Source of the DNA: Acidobacteriota bacterium
Lineage (GTDB): Bacteria; Acidobacteriota; Terriglobia; Terriglobales; Acidobacteriaceae
DNA length: 63,359 nt
Direction: 5' to 3'
NCBI GenBank assembly: GCA_003225555.1
Contig: QIAM01000034.1
Location: 1 to 63,359 of the forward strand
Part shown: positions 34,275 to 43,193 of the stretch, one piece after another
Position numbering within the stretch: position 1 is the first letter of the stretch
Layout: the number at the start of each line of letters is the position of its first letter
The notes under the pieces: generated by a model
Databases searched by the model: none
Told to the model about the DNA's origin: nothing
Seen by the model: only the letters and a program-made list of their open reading frames with translations
Made by a program: the position numbers and the translations under genes

Positions 34275-34534
34275 CCCGTGCTCCCCGGAAATGGTGATTA
34301 CCGCCGACGGCGTGGGATGCGAAGAGACGAAAACCCTACCCCAGCTTCGACCCCACAAGACAATACGGCGATGTGGAAGGTAAAGTTCTCGGCTGCAAGT
34401 TTATGTAAAACAGGGAATTGTAGCAGTGGGCTTTCGTCATCGCGGCGCAACCTTCAGACGTGCCGCCTCTTAACACGTTCTTAACACATACTTGCTAGAA
34501 TGGAATTGAGTCAGAATGCCTTTCGGAGGTGTTT

Positions 34535-34732
34535 ATGATTCCCATCTCTTCTGCCTTCTCTGGCGGACTGGTCTGGTCGAAGATTCCTCACAAACGTGGA
34601 TACGAACTGAAACGCAAAGGCGAAATTATCGGTTCGTTGCAGCGAATGAGTTTTTGGTCGTCGGAAGTTCAGGCTGAATCTCACCATGGGAGCTGGTGTG
34701 GTCGCAGCAACAACGTGAGAACGGAAACTTAG
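34535..34732 (+). CDS. Short conserved-looking ORF, possibly truncated
   Basis: 65 aa, with GGAGGT 4 nt before the ATG, which is the best evidence it is translated. It contains FSGGLVWSKIPHKRGYELKRKGE and ends in a low-information tail with NNVRTET; the second half may be a frameshifted remnant of a longer protein. No domain recognised. It overlaps by 4 nt the 3' end of the beta-propeller gene on the other strand. The 260 bp upstream (34275-34534) contain no other gene; a TAGAAT near 34494 could be a -10 box. Confidence 0.4.
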   Translation: MIPISSAFSGGLVWSKIPHKRGYELKRKGEIIGSLQRMSFWSSEVQAESHHGSWCGRSNNVRTET

Positions 34733-35733
34733 TGAACCGGAGCCATGATTCGCAAGACCGGGTGGCCGTCTAAGTTCTGCAAGGGGAAGTAGACGAGGTG
34801 CGTGTCGGGATCAACGGAAACGGTGTGACCATGCGGTAGAAAGACCTTGCCTGCCAGCGTTAAAGATTTTCCCTCCTCGCGAAACACGGTGATGTTTCCT
34901 GATTCGGCCGAAACATAGAGTTGTTTGAGGCCGGGATCGAATGCAAGAACGTCGGGGTCTTCGCCTACGTTGTGTACAGACTGCACCGTCATCGTGGTGA
35001 GATCGACGACGGCCAGCTTGTGGTTTTCCTCTCCCGCAATGAAGGCGAGGTGATTCGCAGCATCGAGAGCGATGCCGTGCGGGCTCTCGACTCCTGGCAG
35101 TGGATATCGAGCGATGATCTTTGCGGTTGCTGGGTCAATTGCCACCAGTTCGTTTTTCTCGTGAACGGCAACCAGGATGTGGCCTGAGCCGGAGTCGCAG
35201 ACGGTATTCCCGGCACCGCCTCCGAGAGGAATCGTCGTAATGAGCTTGTTGGTCGTGGTGTCAATGACAGCATCGGCGTTGCCGTGTTCGTCGGAGACGA
35301 AGACTCGCTTGGCAGATGGGGCGTAGGCGATACCGTCGGGATAGTTGATCGGCCCGACGCGGGCGATGGTTTTCAGTGTCTTCATGTCGACAACGGCGAG
35401 TTGGTGTTCTCCGGTCGCGGAGGCATACACGCGGCTCAGTTCGGGCACTGCCCATACTCCGTGCACACTGGGAAAGCCGTCGAGGTTGGCGATGACTTCG
35501 CGCTTCTTTGTATCGAACACCACTAGTTGGTTGGCGTTCATGTGGGCGATGTAGAGGCGCCCTTGCGAAGCGTCGAGGCTCTGGTAGTCGAAGCGAACCG
35601 CTGCGCCGGGGAGCGGAACGTCCGCCACACGCTTCAACGGGCTCTCCTCGCGGCTCTGCGGAAGCGCAACGGCCACAATGGCCGCGAACAGTAACGTCTC
35701 AGCCCTCAATGCATTCCTAATGCCGATGCGCAT
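34729..35733 (-). CDS. Secreted YVTN/YncE-type beta-propeller protein
   Basis: 334 aa. A signal peptide (about 1-26) is followed by seven-bladed propeller repeats such as RLYIAHMNANQLVVFDTKKR, RVYASATGEHQLAVVDM and QLYVSAESGNITVF, each with a D-x-x-T-type turn. No catalytic motif is seen; such proteins usually act as binding scaffolds or carry carbohydrate/heme partners. AAGGAGG 5 nt before the ATG supports the start. It is monocistronic and divergent from the FecR/DUF6600 gene. Confidence 0.85.
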   Translation of the reverse strand: MRIGIRNALRAETLLFAAIVAVALPQSREESPLKRVADVPLPGAAVRFDYQSLDASQGRLYIAHMNANQLVVFDTKKREVIANLDGFPSVHGVWAVPELSRVYASATGEHQLAVVDMKTLKTIARVGPINYPDGIAYAPSAKRVFVSDEHGNADAVIDTTTNKLITTIPLGGGAGNTVCDSGSGHILVAVHEKNELVAIDPATAKIIARYPLPGVESPHGIALDAANHLAFIAGEENHKLAVVDLTTMTVQSVHNVGEDPDVLAFDPGLKQLYVSAESGNITVFREEGKSLTLAGKVFLPHGHTVSVDPDTHLVYFPLQNLDGHPVLRIMAPVH

Positions 35734-35983
35734 TTAGCCTCCTTCCGCTGTTATCTATCAGGATAACTTAGCCATATGAATTAACGATGCCTACACCAAC
35801 TACTGTAGGCTCATACTCAACCGGGGATGGATTGCAGAAGCAACTAAAGGCTCCGCGGACTCGTCTGACATAGAGGGGCGTTTTTCGGGAACCCCTCCAA
35901 GCAGCGCGTTCTCGATTCGTCAAACGACAGGATACGGGCGGATGATATGCCCGCATGTCTGGAAATTGAGGCGAGGTGAGTGC

Positions 35984-38545
35984 ATGAGTCATCAATTGAG
36001 AAGGGCTCTAACCGGGATAAGCGCGCTTTTCGCGATTACGCTTCTAGCGGTCACGATGCCGACGCAGATGTCGGCGCAGGATCGGGATGATCCACCCGAC
36101 CGCGCGGCGCGGCTAGGGCACGTGGAAGGCTCCGTTTCTTTTCAACCCGCGGGCGAGTCGGAATGGGTCGAGGCGGTGCCGAACCGTCCGCTGACGATCG
36201 ACGACAAACTTTGGGCAGATCGTGACTCGCGGGCGACCGTAGAACTGGGCTCGGCCTCGATTTACCTGAGCAGCAACACAGGAATTTCGTTTCTCAATCT
36301 CGACGACCGGACGATGCAGATCCAGCTGAGTTCGGGGAGCATCAACGTTCGTGTACGGCGTGTGAGCCGCGACGAAGTATTTGAGATCGATACACCCAAT
36401 CAGGCCTTCTCCGTTTATCAGCCGGGACGCTATCGCCTTGAGGCCAGCGAAAACGGGGATTACACGATTGTCACGGTGCGCGAAGGCGAAGGCGAATCCA
36501 GCGGCAACGGACAAAGCTACACGGTGCATGCCGGGCAGCGCGCCACGCTTAACGGCACGAATCAGTTGAATGTGGAGGTCGATGAGGTTGGCCGTCCGGA
36601 TGACTTCGACAACTGGAGTTATGGCCGCGATCGCCGTTTCGAGGAGTCGCGCTCAGCGAGATATGTCTCGCATGACATGGTGGGCTATGAAGATCTTGAT
36701 GACTATGGCGACTGGCAACCGCATTCGGAGTACGGGAATGTATGGTTCCCGAGAGTGGCAGTGGGCTGGGCGCCTTATCACGACGGGCACTGGGCATGGA
36801 TCGATCCCTGGGGATGGACGTGGGTGGATGACGACCCGTGGGGCTATGCGCCATTCCACTATGGACGTTGGGCTGCGTTTGGCGGGCGCTGGGGATGGAT
36901 TCCGGGACCCGTTGCGGTAAGGCCGGTTTACGCTCCCGCGCTGGTGGTATTCGTGGGTGGAGGCGGATTTGTAGCCGGCGGGAATGTTGCCTGGTTTGCG
37001 CTGGGGCCGAGGGAAGTTTATGTTCCCTCTTACCGCGTCAGTCCCGGGTACGTGAACCGGGTGAACATCAGCAACACGACGGTCAACCAGACGACGATCA
37101 CGAATGTGTACAACACGACGATCGTCAACAACAACACCAACATTACGAATGTGAATTACGTGAACCGCAACGTGAATGGAGCGGTGACCGCAGTTCCGCA
37201 ACGGGCATTTGTCACGGCACAGCCGGTAAATCGTGTAGCCGTACGGGTGGATCCGCGGCAACTGGCGTCGGCCCAGATGAGTTCGCGAGTGGCGGTTGCG
37301 CCTGCACGAGAGGCGGTGCTCGGAGCCCGCTCCAACACGGCAGGACGCGTGGCTGCTCCTCCGGCGGCAGTGGCGAACCGGCAAGTGATCGCGAGGACGG
37401 CTCCTCCGCCACCGCCGCCATCGTTCGAAGCGAGGCAGCAGGCTCTGGCTCAGCACCCGGGGCAGTCCGTGCCACGGCAGGAGATGCAGAGACTGCGGCC
37501 AGCCAGCGCACCTAGCCCACAGGCGCCGGTGCGAGTAGTGACGGCGAGCAAGCCGGCGGCTCTGCCTCCGGCTCGTCCGGCAAATCAACCAGCGAATACG
37601 CCGCAACCGAACCAACCAGGAAATCAGCCGGGGAACCGGCCGGGAAATCCGCCGGCGGCCAATGAACGTCCGGGAATGAATCCGGGGCAACCGAACAATC
37701 CGGCGAACCGGCCGCAGCCGAATCAACCCCAACCAAACCAGCCGCCGCCAAATCAGCCAGGAAACCGTCCGGGCAATCCTCCGGCAGCGAATGAACGTCC
37801 GGGGACGAATCCGGGGCAACCAAACAATCCGCCAAACCGGCCGGAACCAAATCAGCCGCCGGCAAACAGTCGTCCGGAACCAAATCGGACGAACCAGCCA
37901 CCGGCAAGGAATGATCGTCCGCCATCGGCGCCGCCCAACAATCCGCCGGAACGGTCGCAGCCAAACCAACCGCCGGCGAACAATCGTCCGGAACCGAACC
38001 GGACGAACCAGCCACCGGCAAGGAATGATCGTCCGCCATCGGCGCCGCCCAACAATCCGCCGGAACGGTCGCAGCCAAACCAACCGCCGGCGAACAATCG
38101 TCCGGAACCGAACCGGACGAACCAGCCACCGGCAAGGAATGATCGTCCGCCATCGGCGCAGCCCAACAATCCGCCGGAACGGTCGCAACCGAACCAACCG
38201 CCGGCGAACAATCGTCCGGAACCGAATCAGCCTCCGCCATCGAACCACCGGCCCGAGACGAACCGTCCGGAACCGAATCGAGCGGAGCCCGCGAACCGTC
38301 CCGCGCCGAGTACTCGTCCAGATCCGGGTTACCCGCCGCAGAGCCGCCCGGAGCCACCGCCACCGCGCAACGAGGCTCCGGCCCGGCAGCAGAATCCTCC
38401 ACCGAGCGAGCGTCCGCAGCCGCAACGTACGGCTCCGCCGGAGACCAGGCCTGCGCCCCAGCAGCAGCGCCCGCCCGCCGGGAAGCAGACACCGGAAGAA
38501 AAAAAGCGCCAGGATGAGCAGCGGAAGGAGCAGCCGCAGCGGTGA
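35984..38545 (+). CDS. FecR/DUF6600 exported protein with proline-rich tandem repeats
   Basis: 853 aa from ATG 35984 (GAGGTGAG 4-5 nt upstream; the frame is open 14 codons further). Signal peptide about 1-36. FecR-like beta domain about 45-195, then a Trp-rich DUF6600 region (about 225-320) with VGWAPYHDGHWAW and WGWTWVDDDPWGY. From about 540 to the end it is Pro/Asn/Arg-rich: a 40-residue unit twice, then a 38-residue unit of about three copies (DNA period 114 bp). The tail is Lys/Glu-rich. It probably lies outside the cytoplasmic membrane, with the repeats as a cell-wall-spanning spacer. Function unknown. A strong terminator follows. Confidence 0.85.
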   Translation: MSHQLRRALTGISALFAITLLAVTMPTQMSAQDRDDPPDRAARLGHVEGSVSFQPAGESEWVEAVPNRPLTIDDKLWADRDSRATVELGSASIYLSSNTGISFLNLDDRTMQIQLSSGSINVRVRRVSRDEVFEIDTPNQAFSVYQPGRYRLEASENGDYTIVTVREGEGESSGNGQSYTVHAGQRATLNGTNQLNVEVDEVGRPDDFDNWSYGRDRRFEESRSARYVSHDMVGYEDLDDYGDWQPHSEYGNVWFPRVAVGWAPYHDGHWAWIDPWGWTWVDDDPWGYAPFHYGRWAAFGGRWGWIPGPVAVRPVYAPALVVFVGGGGFVAGGNVAWFALGPREVYVPSYRVSPGYVNRVNISNTTVNQTTITNVYNTTIVNNNTNITNVNYVNRNVNGAVTAVPQRAFVTAQPVNRVAVRVDPRQLASAQMSSRVAVAPAREAVLGARSNTAGRVAAPPAAVANRQVIARTAPPPPPPSFEARQQALAQHPGQSVPRQEMQRLRPASAPSPQAPVRVVTASKPAALPPARPANQPANTPQPNQPGNQPGNRPGNPPAANERPGMNPGQPNNPANRPQPNQPQPNQPPPNQPGNRPGNPPAANERPGTNPGQPNNPPNRPEPNQPPANSRPEPNRTNQPPARNDRPPSAPPNNPPERSQPNQPPANNRPEPNRTNQPPARNDRPPSAPPNNPPERSQPNQPPANNRPEPNRTNQPPARNDRPPSAQPNNPPERSQPNQPPANNRPEPNQPPPSNHRPETNRPEPNRAEPANRPAPSTRPDPGYPPQSRPEPPPPRNEAPARQQNPPPSERPQPQRTAPPETRPAPQQQRPPAGKQTPEEKKRQDEQRKEQPQR
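37850..38219. repeat. 114-bp in-frame tandem repeat in the FecR/DUF6600 gene
   Basis: The phase AAT/AAC-CAG/CAA-CCG-CCG recurs at 37850 and 37964 (114 bp apart) and again near 38078; three near-identical copies plus a partial fourth. Each encodes NQPPANNRPEPNR followed by TNQPPARNDRPPSA and a PNNPPERSQP end. Mismatches are almost all synonymous or single substitutions, so the array is young or homogenised. Confidence 0.85.
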
Positions 38546-38570
38546 AAAAGAGTACCACGTAGGATTTTTC

Positions 38571-38601
38571 TGGGCACCCGATGTGGGTGCCCTAGTTTTT
38601 T
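38571..38601 (+). terminator. Rho-independent terminator of the FecR/DUF6600 gene
   Basis: GGGCACCC (38572-38579) and GGGTGCCC (38585-38592) form a perfect 8-bp stem with loop GATGT, followed by TAG and TTTTTT. Confidence 0.85.
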
Positions 38602-38661
38602 GGGGCAGGTAACAGTCGGTTAAAAAATTACTATGTAGCGCGAAGCGCTAGCTCAGTGGTT

Positions 38662-38788
38662 GAAGAGGGTTCGGAAAACTCAGACCTTGCAGGTGACCAG
38701 AGTCTCTCAGCGGCTAAAAGCCGCATTGATATCTTGGAACGAAGCGGCGCGGCTCGAAGCCGCACCCTTTCAAAACAGAACCCTCTTC
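38662..38788. repeat. Dispersed repeat family copy 2 inside a 10-bp inverted repeat
   Basis: The core 38706-38780 aligns with 26609-26683 (starts CTCAGCGGCTAAAAGCCG, contains GGCGCGGCTCGAAGCCGC, ends TTTCAAAACAGAA). Perfect arms GAAGAGGGTT (38662-38671) and AACCCTCTTC (38779-38788) flank it, so the mobile unit may be about 127 bp. It is noncoding. Confidence 0.7.
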
Positions 38789-38813
38789 CGAATCGATTCA
38801 GTAACTCAGCAAG

Positions 38814-39023
38814 TCAAAATCCGGCCACCGCACGCTCGCCGCACAGTCCTGGGACGACATCGGGAGCGTTATAGAATTGCTTTTCAATTCTCCTTCGTTG
38901 TCGTTCTTCCAAGGCTTCGTTCAGGCGCTGAACGAGTTCGATTAACCTTTCGGGATCCTCTTCCTTGGATGCTTGCTCACAAAGGACGCGCCAGTCGACA
39001 TCATTCCGTGTGGAGTTGTCCAT
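38814..39023 (-). CDS. Small conserved acidic helical protein, function unknown
   Basis: 69 aa, very polar: DWRVLCEQASKEEDPERL then IELVQRLNEALEERQRRR, which predicts an amphipathic helix pair or short coiled coil. GAGGAGGG 4-5 nt before the ATG argues strongly that it is translated. No signal or membrane segment. It follows the ECF/anti-sigma-bactofilin pair on the same strand after a 272-bp gap in which I see nothing else. Similar short proteins exist in acidobacteria from memory; no role known. Confidence 0.7.
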   Translation of the reverse strand: MDNSTRNDVDWRVLCEQASKEEDPERLIELVQRLNEALEERQRRRIEKQFYNAPDVVPGLCGERAVAGF

Positions 39024-39295
39024 GTTGCCCTCCTCAATGGTTTCGTTCTACGAGGAACGGCGTGGCGTCTGATTGAGGGGCAAGTGCCGGGCCAAAGACG
39101 GGCCTTAAGATCAACTTGTGAAATATCAAGAACTTCGGTGCGATCGGGCCCTTGGTATCGCCGAATGGGAACGTGAAATATCTTCGGATCAGAAGGTGAT
39201 TCTTTCGCAGTTAACCCACACTTCATACAGTCTGGGCTGTAGAACTGACGTGTTTGGTCCCTGGTCGATAACGAAGAGTCCGCCACCATGGGTAT

Positions 39296-40897
39296 TCAGG
39301 TCGTTGATGCGGGTCGTGAAGCTCCATATAGCTGCCAGGCAAACGCACCTAAACCCAAGCACATCACAGCTAAGTGGATCAAGCCTCCTAGATATGGGAT
39401 GAACCCAATCACGGTGAGGATCACCAGACCTACTAGTAATCCCAGCACCCAGTCTCCTTTCGTTGCTCCGACCGGCTTCAGAAGCATGCGCCCGAGGAAG
39501 GCTCCCACCCAAATCTTCGCCAGGTAGATCGCAACCATATACACCGCGAATACCATGAGGGAGAGCGGGAGGCCAACGAGGGTGATGGCAACCACGATCA
39601 TGGCAACCGGCGCCCCAACCAAGACTCCAAAACCCAGGCCGAGGCTGCGCCAGCCTAAGCCCACGGCCTGAGTGCAGGCCTCGAAGAAGCCGGGAAACAG
39701 AACCAGTCCCAGCCATCCCACCAATATGGCAGCGGCGAGCCAGATAGCCTGGTGAAAGTAGAATCTCGGCCGCGTGAACTGGCTCTCCCTGACGCGCACC
39801 TGGATGTCGCGCTTGCCCCCAATGGTAGCCCCGTCGGCGATGTGCACGTCTTTAAGCTGGTGCACGCGAGCGCTCAGGTTGCCGCCCACGCGGGCCGTGT
39901 TCGTCAGCGTAAGGCCGCCTCCGGCCATAGTCAGTTCGCGGCCGATGCTGCCGCTCACATCAGCATTGCCGGCAAAGATGGTCGCGCTGCGCTTTACGTC
40001 ACCCTCCAGGCTGATGTCGCCAGCGCCGACCAGGATACCGTCGCCCACGTGACCCCGGGTATCCACGCGCAGCGATTGCATCCAGCCGTAGATGCTGTGG
40101 CCTAATTGCCCGTCCAGGTCGAGCGACTCCGAAAGGTTGTAGATGCTGCCTTCCACGGTCCCACTTACCACCGTTCTCTTGGCAAAACTGACCAAGTCGC
40201 CCTTGACGGTTCCTCGCACTTCCAGAGTCCGGCCGAAAGCCAGCAGGTCTCCATTGACCACGCCTTCCATGCGCACCGTGTTGCCGGCGGCCAAGAGCGT
40301 GTCGTCCACAATCTCGTTCGCCGCAACCGTGACAAAATCGGCGTGACGCCGCTCCAGGCCAAAGCTGGGCAATGACATCGCAAGCAGTACGATCACCAGG
40401 CGCAGGCCTGGCTGTTGCCGCCATCTGCGTCCCAGCAGCACTGCAGCGCCGCCCACCAGCAAAAACAATCCCCCAACCACTGCAGCATAATCAGCCAACA
40501 TTGCAGTACCTCCGTTTGCGAAGTAGTAGGAAAAGTTGAAAATCAGGTTTGTAATGCCATCTACGCCGGAGGGATTGAGCCATTGCAGCGCCTCCGGAAT
40601 TTTCAGGTCGTTGATCCAAACGAAAAAGATTGAACCTAGCCCCAACAGCGCGGCCATGGCCGCCAGGTCACCCCATAGCCAGGACCAACGCGATCGGGAG
40701 AAGGTCGCCGGACTAGGTGCTTCTTCAGGCAGCTCGTGCAGGCATTCGCCCAAAAAACGGTTCTCCGCGCGCAATGCGTCCACCAACTCCCGACAACGCT
40801 GGCACGTAGTTAGGTGAGCTCGCAGGCGCCCCGCCTCGTCAACCCCCAGTTCGCCGTCCACGAAGATGGCACAGGTCTGTTCCGAATAACATTCCAT
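39296..40897 (-). CDS. Zinc anti-sigma domain fused to membrane segments and a bactofilin-like beta domain
   Basis: 533 aa. The N-terminal 60 residues show a ZAS motif (HLTTCQRC, His-x3-Cys-x2-Cys). Two or three membrane segments (about 80-165) follow, then a repetitive beta region (about 195-355) with EVRGTVKGDLVSFAKRT and GDISLEGDVKRSATIFAG, the polymer-forming/bactofilin pattern. Four C-terminal membrane helices (about 365-520) end the protein. It starts 2 nt after the stop of the ECF sigma gene, so it is the cognate anti-sigma factor. The fusion suggests a membrane or cell-wall sensor with a polymer-like domain. Molecular signal unknown. Confidence 0.85.
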   Translation of the reverse strand: MECYSEQTCAIFVDGELGVDEAGRLRAHLTTCQRCRELVDALRAENRFLGECLHELPEEAPSPATFSRSRWSWLWGDLAAMAALLGLGSIFFVWINDLKIPEALQWLNPSGVDGITNLIFNFSYYFANGGTAMLADYAAVVGGLFLLVGGAAVLLGRRWRQQPGLRLVIVLLAMSLPSFGLERRHADFVTVAANEIVDDTLLAAGNTVRMEGVVNGDLLAFGRTLEVRGTVKGDLVSFAKRTVVSGTVEGSIYNLSESLDLDGQLGHSIYGWMQSLRVDTRGHVGDGILVGAGDISLEGDVKRSATIFAGNADVSGSIGRELTMAGGGLTLTNTARVGGNLSARVHQLKDVHIADGATIGGKRDIQVRVRESQFTRPRFYFHQAIWLAAAILVGWLGLVLFPGFFEACTQAVGLGWRSLGLGFGVLVGAPVAMIVVAITLVGLPLSLMVFAVYMVAIYLAKIWVGAFLGRMLLKPVGATKGDWVLGLLVGLVILTVIGFIPYLGGLIHLAVMCLGLGAFAWQLYGASRPASTT

Positions 40898-40899
40898 GA

Positions 40900-41520
40900 C
40901 TACTTGCTCCCGTGGTTCAGTTTCCGACGTAGTTCCTGCTTGGCCCGAAATATCAGCGCCGCCACGTGGTTCCTCTGCAGGTCCAACTGCTGTGCGATTT
41001 CGTCGTAGCTCAGTTCGCTGTAATAACGCAGGACCAGGGGCACGCGATAGTTCTCCGGGAGGCGTGCGATGGCATCCCGCACCTGTTGCCTCTCTTCCGT
41101 GGTGATGACAGCGCCCAGCGGCGACTGTTCCGAACTGGGTCCGTCGATGACGGTCGTTTCCCCGACCTCCATAATCACCCGCCGTCCACGCTGCCGGCGC
41201 CGCAAAGCGTCAATGCATTGGTTGCCAGCGACCCGCAGCAGCCACCGGGGGAACGGTATCGCACCGTCGTAGCTTTCGATCAAGCGCTGCAGCTTGAGGA
41301 ACACTTCGCCGGTGGCATCTTCCGCGCTCTCCGATGAGTCCAGCATGTAACGGCACAAGCCGAATACACGCCGGGCGTAGCGGCGATAGATCTCCGCCAA
41401 AGCCTCGGCATCGCGGCCCCGTGCGCGCGCTATTACGCTCTCGAGATCCAGCCCCTCCATCTGCTTGGCCGTCCCCTCGCGGGGCGGTGGTCCTTTCGCC
41501 TTGTTCCTCTCGGCGTCCAT
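40900..41520 (-). CDS. ECF sigma-70 factor
   Basis: 206 aa from the ATG at 41520; a frame to 41556 and an internal ATG at 41460 are also possible, none with a strong Shine-Dalgarno. Region 2 carries YARRVFGLCRYMLDSSESAEDATGEVFLKLQRLIESYD and the R-W-L-L-R recognition stretch; region 4 carries LPENYRVPLVLRYYSELSYDEIA with helix LQRNHVAALIFRAKQEL. It precedes the zinc anti-sigma-bactofilin gene by 2 nt, and presumably drives its own operon. Unlike the 33675 sigma it ends with a Lys/Arg-rich tail. Confidence 0.9.
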   Translation of the reverse strand: MDAERNKAKGPPPREGTAKQMEGLDLESVIARARGRDAEALAEIYRRYARRVFGLCRYMLDSSESAEDATGEVFLKLQRLIESYDGAIPFPRWLLRVAGNQCIDALRRRQRGRRVIMEVGETTVIDGPSSEQSPLGAVITTEERQQVRDAIARLPENYRVPLVLRYYSELSYDEIAQQLDLQRNHVAALIFRAKQELRRKLNHGSK

Positions 41521-41605
41521 AAGGCAGTACGCTGCGGATCGAAGAAAATTACACACATTTTAGGCGATGGAGAACCTGGGGTAGGACTGGTGTCTGCTCG
41601 GAGGG

Positions 41606-41626
41606 TGCGGGTTCCCCAAACCCGCA
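41606..41626. repeat. Short perfect palindrome in the glgC-ECF gap
   Basis: TGCGGGTT and AACCCGCA form an 8-bp stem with loop CCCCA. It lies in the 192-bp space between glgC (ending 41713) and the ECF gene, without a T tract on either strand. A REP-like hairpin or operator are both possible; nothing else recognisable is present in this gap. Confidence 0.5.
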
Positions 41627-41712
41627 AGATCCAATTCTGGAAAACGGAAGATCGGATGTTGCTTCCATCCCTTGGGGACGAATCACGGGCGCCCCAGAAG
41701 CTAACCCACTGC

Positions 41713-42963
41713 CTACTCGCTGGTAAAGTAGTCCACGGTCACAGGGTTTTCGAACAATGAATAATCGCGGGTCACGACGGTGATGCCGCTATCGGTGACG
41801 AAATAGCGCTGGCGATCGGCTTCGACGTCGTAGCCGATGGTCGTACCCTCGGGCACATGCACGTCGCGATCGAGGATGGCGCGGCGGATGCGGCACCGGC
41901 GTCCTACGCTGACGTGAGAAAAGAGGATGGAGTCATCCACTTCGCTGTAGGAGTTCACACGCACGTCGGGCGAGAGAATGCAGTTCTTGACTGATCCGCC
42001 GGAGACGATGCTGCCGTTCGAGACGATGGAGTCGAGGGCGGTGCCTGTGCGTCCGGACTCGGCAAAGACGAACTTCGCGGGCGGATACTGGCGCTGGTGG
42101 GTACGGATGGGCCACTCTTCGTCATAGAGGTTGAAGATCGGCGACACGGAGACGATGTCCATGTTGGCCTCGTAGTAGGCCTCGAGCGTGCCCACGTCGC
42201 GCCAGTAGTGAGCTTCTTTCTTGTTCTCATCGACGAAGTCGTAGGCGAAGACGCGGTAGTCGTCGACCATTCTGGGCAGGATGTCTTTGCCGAAATCATG
42301 GCTGGAGTTGGGGTCCTCGGCGTCTTTCAGCAGGACCGGGATGAGCACATCCGCATTAAAGAGATAGACGCCCATTGAGCCCGCTACCTTGTCAGGATTC
42401 AACGGTGAACGCAGCTTGGTTTCCTTGGGTTTCTCTTCGAAACCGTTGATGCGGCCGTCGTGATCGACATCGACGACCCCGAAGCGGAAGGTCTCTTCGG
42501 GATCGATCTGGATGGTGGCGAGGGTGATGTCGGCGGCGGAGTCGAGGTGCTGCTTCATCATCTTGCCGTAATCCATCTTGTAGATATGGTCGCCGGAGAG
42601 AATGAGGACGTGCTTGGGCTGTTCGGAGCCGATGGAATAGATGTTCTGGTAAACCGCGTCGGCCGTGCCTTGGTACCACTGATCGCTGACGCGCTTCATG
42701 GGGGGCAACACTTCGATGAACTCTCCCATTTCGCGGGCCACGATGTTCCATCCTTCGCGGATGTGGCGATTGAGCGAGAGCGCCTTGTACTGGGTCAGGA
42801 TGTAGACCTTGCGCAGGTCGGAGTTGATGCAGTTGGAGAGCGTGATGTCGATGATGCGATAAATGCCGCCGAAAGTGACGGCGGGTTTGGCGCGATCACG
42901 AGTGAGAGGGTAGAGGCGCTCTCCGGCGCCGCCTGCCAGCAGGACTCCGAGAGTATCTTTCAT
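41713..42963 (-). CDS. glgC: Glucose-1-phosphate adenylyltransferase
   Basis: 416 aa. Makes ADP-glucose for glycogen from glucose-1-phosphate and ATP. Shows LAGGAGERLYPLT (9-21, nucleotide-binding), YKALSLNRHIREGW, QGTADAVYQN, SGDHIYKMDY and GFEEKP, then the left-handed beta-helix C-terminal domain with YSEVDDSILFSHVSVG repeats. GAGG 8 nt before the ATG. It is the only glycogen gene here, but maltodextrins from glycogen would feed TreY/TreZ. Regulation by allosteric metabolites is expected from the family; not visible in sequence. Confidence 0.96.
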   Translation of the reverse strand: MKDTLGVLLAGGAGERLYPLTRDRAKPAVTFGGIYRIIDITLSNCINSDLRKVYILTQYKALSLNRHIREGWNIVAREMGEFIEVLPPMKRVSDQWYQGTADAVYQNIYSIGSEQPKHVLILSGDHIYKMDYGKMMKQHLDSAADITLATIQIDPEETFRFGVVDVDHDGRINGFEEKPKETKLRSPLNPDKVAGSMGVYLFNADVLIPVLLKDAEDPNSSHDFGKDILPRMVDDYRVFAYDFVDENKKEAHYWRDVGTLEAYYEANMDIVSVSPIFNLYDEEWPIRTHQRQYPPAKFVFAESGRTGTALDSIVSNGSIVSGGSVKNCILSPDVRVNSYSEVDDSILFSHVSVGRRCRIRRAILDRDVHVPEGTTIGYDVEADRQRYFVTDSGITVVTRDYSLFENPVTVDYFTSE

Positions 42964-43193
42964 CGCAATGCCTCTGACTTCCGAAGAGACTGCGTTCGGT
43001 CCTGGTTTTCACCGGTCGCACGAAAGTTAATGGCGCCCCCGGCGAATTGCCACAGAAAACAGTAGATGGTAGCACAGGGAGGGCAGGTTGCCGTGGCATC
43101 GGGGGAGTTCTCGTAAAGCCCTATAATGCAGGCCACAAGTCCGGTAATACGCCGGGGCCAAGCCCGGGAAGGGAAACTGCGGAACAAAACTCG

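Noticed and set aside
36653..38425. 590-aa open frame on the minus strand opposite the FecR/DUF6600 gene, and another of 348 aa at 37512-38558
   Set aside because: They are antisense shadows of a proline-rich repeat gene; composition is extreme (Arg/Trp or Ala/Asp/Ser runs) and no start or domain is credible.
38636..38700. tRNA-like D-arm sequence (TAGCTCAGTGGTTGAAGAG)
   Set aside because: No anticodon arm, T-arm or acceptor stem follows; the region is part of a repeat-rich gap.
38942..39289. 115-aa minus-strand ORF in the gap before the 69-aa gene
   Set aside because: It overlaps the well-supported 38814-39023 gene and shows no domain or ribosome site.
39118..39402. 94-aa plus-strand ORF
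   Set aside because: Runs into the 39296-40897 gene on the opposite strand and has no recognisable features.
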